Source: JBEKTY01 sp049515555 (GTDB taxonomy: Bacteria > Planctomycetota > Planctomycetia > Pirellulales > Thermoguttaceae). Taken from it: DNA of 55,495 nt. Location: the NCBI GenBank assembly GCA_049515555.1, contig JBEKTY010000077.1, positions 1-55,495 on the forward strand. Reading direction: 5' to 3'. The notes beneath the pieces were generated by a model. The model did not search any database. It was not told where the DNA came from and saw only the letters and a list, made by a program, of their open reading frames with translations. Made by a program: the position numbers and the translations under genes. Positions 49,887 to 55,495 of the stretch are shown here, piece by piece. Each line of letters starts with the position of its first letter. Position 1 is the stretch's first letter.

Positions 49887-52142
49887 CTACAGCTTGAAGT
49901 TGAAGGTGTGGATGACGTAGCGCCACAGGCGGGCGCCTAGCGAGAGCGGCCGGGTGTGAATCTTGGCGCGGCCGCGGAGTCCCGACAGCAACGCGCCCTC
50001 CTCGTCGTCCAAGGGAACCCGGGCTTGGTAGGAGGGGCTCTGCGGGCTCTCGACGCCGGTGGTGGGGTCGGTCTTGCTGGCCAGTTCGCCCTGCGACTTA
50101 GTGGACAGCCGTCGCGGGGTGATCTTCATGTTGGACAGGGAAATGCGGTCGATCTGGCCGTGCAGCGTGTCGTGCGGGATTTCGTCCAGGTTCAGATCGA
50201 CTTCCTGCCCCTCGTGAATGAACTCGATGTCGGCCTGGTCGATGACCAGGATGGCCTCCAGTTTCCGCGGATCGCCGACCTGGCAGAAGAGCGTGCCTTC
50301 TTTCAGATAGGCGTAGCGGTTCTCGGGGTCCAGGGGCGTGCCGGTCCAGGAGGGCAGGGGGCCGTCCGGGTCTTCCTGGTGCGGAGGGGGCGTGGGGGGT
50401 GGCGGCAGGACGATGCCGCCGCCCTCGCGCTCGGTCACCAGACTGAGCCGCTTGCGGTCTTCTTCTTTTTTCGCCAACTCGCTCTTGATGGCTTCCAGCG
50501 AGTCGGCCAACTCCGAGATCTGGCCGGCGGCCTTTGGGTCGTGGGCGGCCTGGCGGCGGAGGTTGTCCATTTGGATCAGGAGCAGGTCGCGTTTGGCTTT
50601 CAGCCGCAGGACTTCCAGGTCCAGGTCGTGGTTTTGGAGCACGGCCAGCACGTCGCCTTGGGCCACGCGCTTGCCGGAGCGCCTCTTGACTTCCAGCAAC
50701 TGCCCGCCCTCGGCCACGTTGACGTAGACCTGCTCGGCGTCGCGGGGTTGGACCTCCAGGACGGCCGTCACGCTATGCGGGAGGGGGATGAGGGTCACGG
50801 CCAGGATCAAGCCGACGACAATGGCGATGCTGGCGTACATGCGGGGTTTTTTCACTTTATCCAGCCTTCCGGGTACGTAGAAGAATTTTCCCAACTGCCA
50901 CAGCGGCATCCCCAGCAGGCCCCACAAGGATGCCAGGGCGATGGCCTGGCCGATCCGCTCCAGGCGGTAGGGCTTGAAGATCTTGTAGAGGAAGAACAGG
51001 ATCGAGAACACGACGACCCAGCGGTAGATGGCGGCGGCGATGGAATATAAGGCGAAAAAGACCTGGTTCCGCTCGGGGAGGAAGGGGTCGTCGGGGTACT
51101 CCAGGCCCAGGCACCACTCGCCCATCTTGCGGCTGAGGATGGTGGTGGCCTTCTGCCGCAGGTTGGGGATCTCGGTCAGGTCGGCGAGGATGTAGTAGCC
51201 GTCGTAGCGCAGCAGGGGGTTGGCGTTGAAGATGATGGTGGTCACCGAGGCCACGAACATCGCGTTCAGGCAGAGGTGGTTGAGCAGGCCCGGCTGGGAG
51301 AACCACCAGATGAAGGTGGCGATGGCGGCCAGGATCAGCTCGACGTACATCCCGCCCGCGCCGATGGCCGCGCGATGCCACTTGTTGGGTAGCATCCACG
51401 AATCGGAGACGTTGCAATACAGGCAGGGCGTGAGCACCAGCACCATCACGCCCACCTCGTGGCACTCGCCGCCGAAGTGCTTGCACGTCAGGCCGTGCCC
51501 GAACTCGTGCAGGACCTTGATCACCGCCAGTGTGACCGAGAGCCACAGGGCGTTGGCGAGGCTGAAGAACTCGTGGAAGGCCGGCAGCCGCGAGGCGAAT
51601 GTTTGGAACTGCACCGTCACCAGCATGACCGCCGAGAGCACCAGCATGATGGCCAGCACCACGGCCGTGGGCGTGAAGAACCAGCGGACCTTGGGATACA
51701 GCCAGTTGAAGAAGCGCTCGGGATCGAAGCCCTTGAAGCGGATGCACAAGACGTTGGATACCGCGTTGATCAACTCCTTCCGCCGGCGCTCGGTGCGGCG
51801 TTTCAGGAGCTGCCGTCCCTGGCCGCCCACGGCGGCCATGACCAGCCCGCTGCGGTGCAGCATCCCCAAAAACTGCTGCAGCTCGTCGAGGGTGATTTTC
51901 TGCGGCGGAAACTCCTCCTCGAAACGCTCCTTGATCTCGTCCAGGCTGATGTCGCCGTTCATCCAGTTGAGGATGGCGTACTCTTCTTCCTGGAAGCGGA
52001 AGTAGTTCAGGCCCACCGGCTCCTTCACGATCCAATAGCTGCGGCCCAGGTAATGGTGGCGGCGGGCCGTCAGGTCCGGCCGCTTGCGGAGCGATAAGCG
52101 GCGGGCGGAACTGGAAAGCAGGCTGTCGCGAAGAGTGACCAT
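49887..52142 (-). CDS. PqqD-like/RRE domain, M50 site-2 protease and HlyD-type domain fusion
   Basis: A 751-aa membrane protein with three modules. Residues about 34-105 (YWIVKEPVGLNYFRFQEEEY, LDELQQFLGMLHRSGLV) form a PqqD-like winged helix, a peptide-binding RRE. Residues about 150-440 are a multi-pass M50 metalloprotease with HEFGH at 212-216 and the third ligand in NPLLRYDGYY (Asp 314). Residues about 460-740 form a HlyD-type lipoyl/barrel adaptor with a coiled coil (LQNHDLDLEVLRLKAKRDLL). It resembles YydH-type peptide-processing exporters. The start codon is created at the edge of a CCCCAAAT repeat and no Shine-Dalgarno exists. It is the last gene of a three-gene operon. Confidence 0.85.
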   Translation of the reverse strand: MVTLRDSLLSSSARRLSLRKRPDLTARRHHYLGRSYWIVKEPVGLNYFRFQEEEYAILNWMNGDISLDEIKERFEEEFPPQKITLDELQQFLGMLHRSGLVMAAVGGQGRQLLKRRTERRRKELINAVSNVLCIRFKGFDPERFFNWLYPKVRWFFTPTAVVLAIMLVLSAVMLVTVQFQTFASRLPAFHEFFSLANALWLSVTLAVIKVLHEFGHGLTCKHFGGECHEVGVMVLVLTPCLYCNVSDSWMLPNKWHRAAIGAGGMYVELILAAIATFIWWFSQPGLLNHLCLNAMFVASVTTIIFNANPLLRYDGYYILADLTEIPNLRQKATTILSRKMGEWCLGLEYPDDPFLPERNQVFFALYSIAAAIYRWVVVFSILFFLYKIFKPYRLERIGQAIALASLWGLLGMPLWQLGKFFYVPGRLDKVKKPRMYASIAIVVGLILAVTLIPLPHSVTAVLEVQPRDAEQVYVNVAEGGQLLEVKRRSGKRVAQGDVLAVLQNHDLDLEVLRLKAKRDLLLIQMDNLRRQAAHDPKAAGQISELADSLEAIKSELAKKEEDRKRLSLVTEREGGGIVLPPPPTPPPHQEDPDGPLPSWTGTPLDPENRYAYLKEGTLFCQVGDPRKLEAILVIDQADIEFIHEGQEVDLNLDEIPHDTLHGQIDRISLSNMKITPRRLSTKSQGELASKTDPTTGVESPQSPSYQARVPLDDEEGALLSGLRGRAKIHTRPLSLGARLWRYVIHTFNFKL

Positions 52143-52225
52143 TTGGGGATTTGGGGATTTAGGGATTTAGTCCCCCCGGGGCTGTTAGCCCGGGGCCGCT
52201 TCATCCCTCATCCCTCATCCTTTTC

Positions 52226-53164
52226 TTATCGCAAGCTGATGTGCATTTTCGCGCTGAGCCCCGGACTGAGCATCCAGTAACCGTTCTGCTTCTGGTTCTT
52301 GATCTCGGCGCGGATCAGGAAGGTGCCGCCGGCCTCGGTATTGGGCTTGGTGAAGACCACCGTGCCGGTGATCGTTTCCACCTCGCCCCGGGCCAGCATG
52401 ATCTCGACCTTGACCGGGCGCTGCTGGAGCTCGCTGCGGTTGAAATCCTTGGCCGAAATGAAGCCCTCGACCCACAGGCGGTCCATGCGGACGACGTGCA
52501 GCACGGGGTCGCCCGCCAGGGCCCATTCGCCCACGTGCCGGTGCAGCTCGTCTACCACCCCCTCGACGGGCGAGCGGATCTGCCGGCGATTGATGTCTTC
52601 CTGGGCGGCGTCGGCGTCGGCCTGGGCCACACTCGCCTCGTCCACGGCCACCCGCTGGTCCAACCGCGACTTTTCGATGCCCAGCACGGTCTCTTCATGC
52701 TTCAAGAGCAGCTTGTTGAGCTCCACCTGGGGCACGCTACGGGGGACCTTGCGGTTGGCCTCGGCGCTGACGTCGTATTCGGCCTTGGCCACTTTGGCCG
52801 CCGAGATGGCGTAGCGGACGTTGATGTCGTCGTCGGCCTTCTCCTTGGCCGCCGCCAGCTTGGCCACCCCCACGCGGAGCGCCATCTTGGCCTTGGCGTC
52901 GTCGATCTGGGCCAGGAGCTGACCTTGCTCGACGAGCTGCCCCTCGCGGACTTTCACTTGCGTCACGACCCCCGGCTCCTGGGCCGGCACCTGGGCCTCT
53001 TCGACCAGCACGACCAGGCAGTTGGGCACGTCGACCGCAGCGGGCAGGGGGGCTACGGTGCCCGACTCCACCGCCGAGCCCGCCCCCGCCGAGCCCACCG
53101 CCGCGTCCACCGCCGTCGCCGCACCCACCGTCGCCAGCACCAAGACCACGGCCAACCATCGCAT
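52226..53164 (-). CDS. HlyD/RND-type periplasmic adaptor
   Basis: A 312-aa protein with a signal peptide (MRWLAVVLVLATVGAATA). The biotinyl-lipoyl half-motifs are VPAQEPGVVTQVKVREGQLV and IRSPVEGVVDELHRHVGEWA. An alpha-helical hairpin (about residues 95-190) and a beta-barrel (LWVEGFISAKDFNRSELQQR) follow. AAGGA nine bases upstream supports the ATG at 53164. It lies between two larger genes that also carry HlyD-type domains. No RND pump or ABC transporter is in the window. Confidence 0.9.
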   Translation of the reverse strand: MRWLAVVLVLATVGAATAVDAAVGSAGAGSAVESGTVAPLPAAVDVPNCLVVLVEEAQVPAQEPGVVTQVKVREGQLVEQGQLLAQIDDAKAKMALRVGVAKLAAAKEKADDDINVRYAISAAKVAKAEYDVSAEANRKVPRSVPQVELNKLLLKHEETVLGIEKSRLDQRVAVDEASVAQADADAAQEDINRRQIRSPVEGVVDELHRHVGEWALAGDPVLHVVRMDRLWVEGFISAKDFNRSELQQRPVKVEIMLARGEVETITGTVVFTKPNTEAGGTFLIRAEIKNQKQNGYWMLSPGLSAKMHISLR

Positions 53165-53263
53165 CGTAAGAGGTCCTTATTTTGCTTCTGGTGGGGCTCG
53201 CTAGCGCTCGACCCACCCTACAAACTCGACCCACCCTGCAAACCAAATCCCCAAATCCCGGCT

Positions 53264-55120
53264 CTAAAACAACCGGAACAAGATCCGCGACTGGACGAAT
53301 GCAATCACGTCGTGGAACAACACGTAGCCCAGCGAGCGGCGGCCGCAGTACACCTTGGCCGTCACGGAGGCCCCCGGCCGCAGGTCGGCCGTGGCCACGT
53401 CGTCCTTGTTCATGCTCACCTTGATGAGCACGGTGTTGCCCTCTTCGCCGTGGACCTCGGCAGCCTGCTGGATTTCCTGGATGGCGCCCTGGCGGGTCGT
53501 GCCCGGCTCGGTGGCCAGGATATAGGAAACCGGCAGGGGTTTGTCCGGTCCGGCCACGGCCTGCTGCTCGGCCCGCACGATATGCCCCATGCGGTCCTCG
53601 GCCATGTGCAGCTCCAACTGCCAGGGACCATCGGGATTGGCCACCCGCAGCAGCATCTGGCCCTTCTGCACCGGCCGGAGCATGAGCCGCTGCAGGTCCC
53701 AGGCGACGACCTGGCCGTCGATGGGACTCTTGATCTCCAGCTCGGCCATCTTGGCCTTGTAGAGATCGCGCTGCGCTTCCAGGCTCATGAGCTTCTCCTT
53801 GCCCTCGGCCAACTCGCCGTACAAGCGGCTCTTCTCCTCGGGCCGCAAGCCGATGCTCGACAAGAGGTGTTGAATGGAGAAGACGTGCTCGCGGGCCGTG
53901 ATTACCTGGCCTTCGAGGTCGGCGCGGTTCACCTCGAAGTCGGTGTTGCGGAGCCGCAGCAGCAGGTCGCCCTTGTGGACCATGGCCCCGTCCTTGATCC
54001 CCTTGGGGATCTCGCAGATCACGCCGTCGGCCCCGGCGAACACGTCGCAGCGGTCCACCGGCTCCAGCGTCCCCTTGCCTTGGAGTTGGAAGTCGGCCGG
54101 CCACACGAACAGCAGCAGCAACCCCAGCAGGACGGCGGCGCTGATGGAGATCGTCTTGGGCAGGGTGCGGGCCTTGACCAGCACGCGGCTCTTCCCGATC
54201 AGCCGCCAGAGCGGCATCAGGAACAGGCTCTGGTGCTCCATGGCGTTGGCCAAGGCCGTCGAGCTGTGCCGGCAGACCACGTCCACCCGCTGCATCAGGG
54301 CCGGGGCCACGCGGCTGTCCTCGATCTGCTCGATGACCAGCGCGCCGATGGCCGGCTCGAAGTCCTCCCGCTCGTCGCGATCGATTTCCTGGTCGGGCTT
54401 GGGCCGCCCCAGCGGCAGCACGGCGATCATCTTCGAGTGCGCCTCGTCGACGTATTCCTGCACGGCGTCTTCGACCTGCGGGGCGAGGTCCGTGGTGTCG
54501 CCCGTGTACCAGATGGGGTCGCCCGTGGCCACCACCGCCGTGGCCAGCCGGCCCAGCAGGCGGATGGTGTTGGAACGCTTGTCGAACACGTCCTGGCCGC
54601 TGACGGCCTCGATCAGGCAGTGGTTCCCCTGCAGCAGGAACCGCAAATAGCCCTGCTGTACGTTGGGCGCCGAGTCGGCGCGCTGAAAGATCTCGACCAG
54701 GCCCACCATCTCCAGGTCGGTCCGCAGCGGGGCGATTACCAGCAGGAACTCGGTGGGATTGGCGACTTCGTTGTCCTCGCCGAAGCCCGAGTTCGGCGGC
54801 ACGAGCAGCCCCTCGCCGTCGGCCAGGGCCTTGAAGAGCAGCCGCGAGTGCCGCTTCTGGTTCTCTTCGTTGTCGGGCAGGTTGGTCTGCTGGAGGTTGA
54901 TCTGGTACTGCAGGGCGATGTGGCCGTCGTCGGCGGTAGTCCAGACGGCCCCCCCGGGCGCGGCCAGGGCCGTCACCACCTTGCCCAGGAACTGGCCGTA
55001 GAACTCGCCGGGCGCGACGTTCTGCTTGGTCAACTGCGCAATCTCGGCCACCAGCCCCTGAATCTGCCGCTTGGTCTGCTCGATCAACTGCGCGTCGATC
55101 GGTTGCTCGTAACTGCTCAT
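53264..55120 (-). CDS. GAF domain-membrane helix-HlyD adaptor fusion
   Basis: A 618-aa protein, first gene of the operon. Residues about 30-300 contain a GAF-like sensor region (FLLVIAPLRTDLEMVGLVEI, RLLGRLATAVVATGDPIWYT) ahead of a single membrane helix at about 335-355 (ISISAAVLLGLLLLFVWPAD). The rest is a HlyD-type adaptor: DVFAGADGVICEIPKGIKDG, a coiled coil (LYGELAEGKEKLMSLEAQRD), IKSPIDGQVVAWDLQRLMLR and the closing barrel. The GAF part would lie in the cytoplasm and the adaptor outside, so the protein could link a cytoplasmic signal to export. The ATG at 55120 has GGTGAG close upstream. Confidence 0.85.
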   Translation of the reverse strand: MSSYEQPIDAQLIEQTKRQIQGLVAEIAQLTKQNVAPGEFYGQFLGKVVTALAAPGGAVWTTADDGHIALQYQINLQQTNLPDNEENQKRHSRLLFKALADGEGLLVPPNSGFGEDNEVANPTEFLLVIAPLRTDLEMVGLVEIFQRADSAPNVQQGYLRFLLQGNHCLIEAVSGQDVFDKRSNTIRLLGRLATAVVATGDPIWYTGDTTDLAPQVEDAVQEYVDEAHSKMIAVLPLGRPKPDQEIDRDEREDFEPAIGALVIEQIEDSRVAPALMQRVDVVCRHSSTALANAMEHQSLFLMPLWRLIGKSRVLVKARTLPKTISISAAVLLGLLLLFVWPADFQLQGKGTLEPVDRCDVFAGADGVICEIPKGIKDGAMVHKGDLLLRLRNTDFEVNRADLEGQVITAREHVFSIQHLLSSIGLRPEEKSRLYGELAEGKEKLMSLEAQRDLYKAKMAELEIKSPIDGQVVAWDLQRLMLRPVQKGQMLLRVANPDGPWQLELHMAEDRMGHIVRAEQQAVAGPDKPLPVSYILATEPGTTRQGAIQEIQQAAEVHGEEGNTVLIKVSMNKDDVATADLRPGASVTAKVYCGRRSLGYVLFHDVIAFVQSRILFRLF

Positions 55121-55495
55121 GCACTCACCCGCAGGACTCCTGCCCTTGCCGGCCGTGCCTGCCGGAAGGCGGAAGCCCCCTTCTGTCTGGTGTACTCGCT
55201 TTTCGGGGCCGACTCAAGGCTGCCGCCGGGCGCGGTGCCGAAGGCCGCTGCCCAAAATATCCAGACGCCCTAACCCCCCGGCCCCCCTGGGCGCAAGGAG
55301 GAACGGAGCCCGGTTGCCCCCGTGGCCGTTTATCAAGGGTACCTCATCTTTACAACGGCTCCGCCCGGCCCGGGAGGATTTTTATAGCCTGCGCGATGAT
55401 TCTTGTAGCCTGCGCCGGGTGCCACTGCTGGCTTGTCCAGCAGTGTTACGCACGTTGACGGTTCGGCACTGCTGGACAAGCCAGCAGTGGCACCC
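55121..55495. other. Intergenic region upstream of the export operon
   Basis: No gene seen. The minus strand has TTGTAA and GATAAA-like hexamers near 55330-55355, which could be a weak promoter for the operon. It also has two TATAGCC/TGTAGCC CTGCGC repeats at 55383-55415 and then the CTGCTGG hairpin at the window end. Confidence 0.4.
55417..55495. repeat. CTGCTGG hairpin repeat, full inverted copy at window end
   Basis: GGGTGCCACTGCTGG to CAGCAGTGGCACCC, with a longer loop than the other copies (GTTACGCACGTTGACGGTTC). Confidence 0.9.

Noticed and set aside
52241..55273. Very long open frame on the plus strand opposite the export operon (about 1000 codons)
   Set aside because: It is a shadow of two GC-rich genes. 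It is rich in His, Arg and Gln with no domain, and the minus-strand genes have clear families, signal peptides and ribosome-binding sites.

Overview
The window is chromosomal DNA from a high-GC planctomycete, probably of the Pirellulales. The lineage is read from several marks: a giant secreted protein with the planctomycete N-terminal motif LESRHLLSA; a cysteine- and tyrosine-rich YTV-type cell-wall protein; a DUF1559-like protein; an ECF sigma factor joined to a Ser/Thr kinase with a kinesin-light-chain-like TPR tail; signal peptides on ATP synthase subunits b and c; and many dispersed hairpin repeats. No rRNA, tRNA, CRISPR array or intact transposase was seen.

Layout. Positions 1-10 kb: aldo/keto reductase, a truncated GH-A glycoside hydrolase, a 1365-aa beta-helix/Ig-like/autotransporter-like surface protein, a HEAT-repeat membrane protein, a secreted protein of unknown function and an Aas-like acyl-CoA synthetase. 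10-20 kb: a BRCT-MerR-TPR fusion, the YTV protein, a lipoate ligase-like protein, a sigma-70 factor, an ECF sigma factor and a kinase gene broken by an internal deletion. 20-24 kb: gene-poor, with a 445-bp hairpin-rich direct repeat on both sides of a DUF1559-like gene. 24-31.7 kb: complete F-type ATP synthase operon on the minus strand (order of transcription atpZ, small membrane ORF, atpB, E, F, H, A, G, D, C). 31.8-37.8 kb: plus-strand genes for a DUF4912 protein with a long leader, ribF, an NrnA-like DHH phosphoesterase, a Rieske protein and a cytochrome b fused to a two-heme cytochrome c. 39-44.3 kb: type III-like modification methylase and helicase-nuclease. 44.4-49.7 kb: large secreted protein, histidine kinase, terpene-cyclase-fold secreted protein. 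49.9-55.1 kb: three-gene minus-strand operon joining a PqqD-like domain, an M50 site-2 protease, GAF and HlyD adaptor domains.

The most unusual structure is a pair of inverted loci at about 23.19-23.88 kb and 38.64-37.98 kb. Each has a sigma-70-like promoter, an rRNA-style BoxA antitermination motif, a variable segment filled by different repeats, and a conserved core of about 400 nt holding a 46-nt segment that is identical in both. They face inward around the ATP synthase and cytochrome b region. They look like two copies of an uncharacterised long RNA. The second candidate system is the RRE/M50/HlyD/GAF operon at the right end. Coordinates, motifs and identities were read by eye; nothing was searched against a database.
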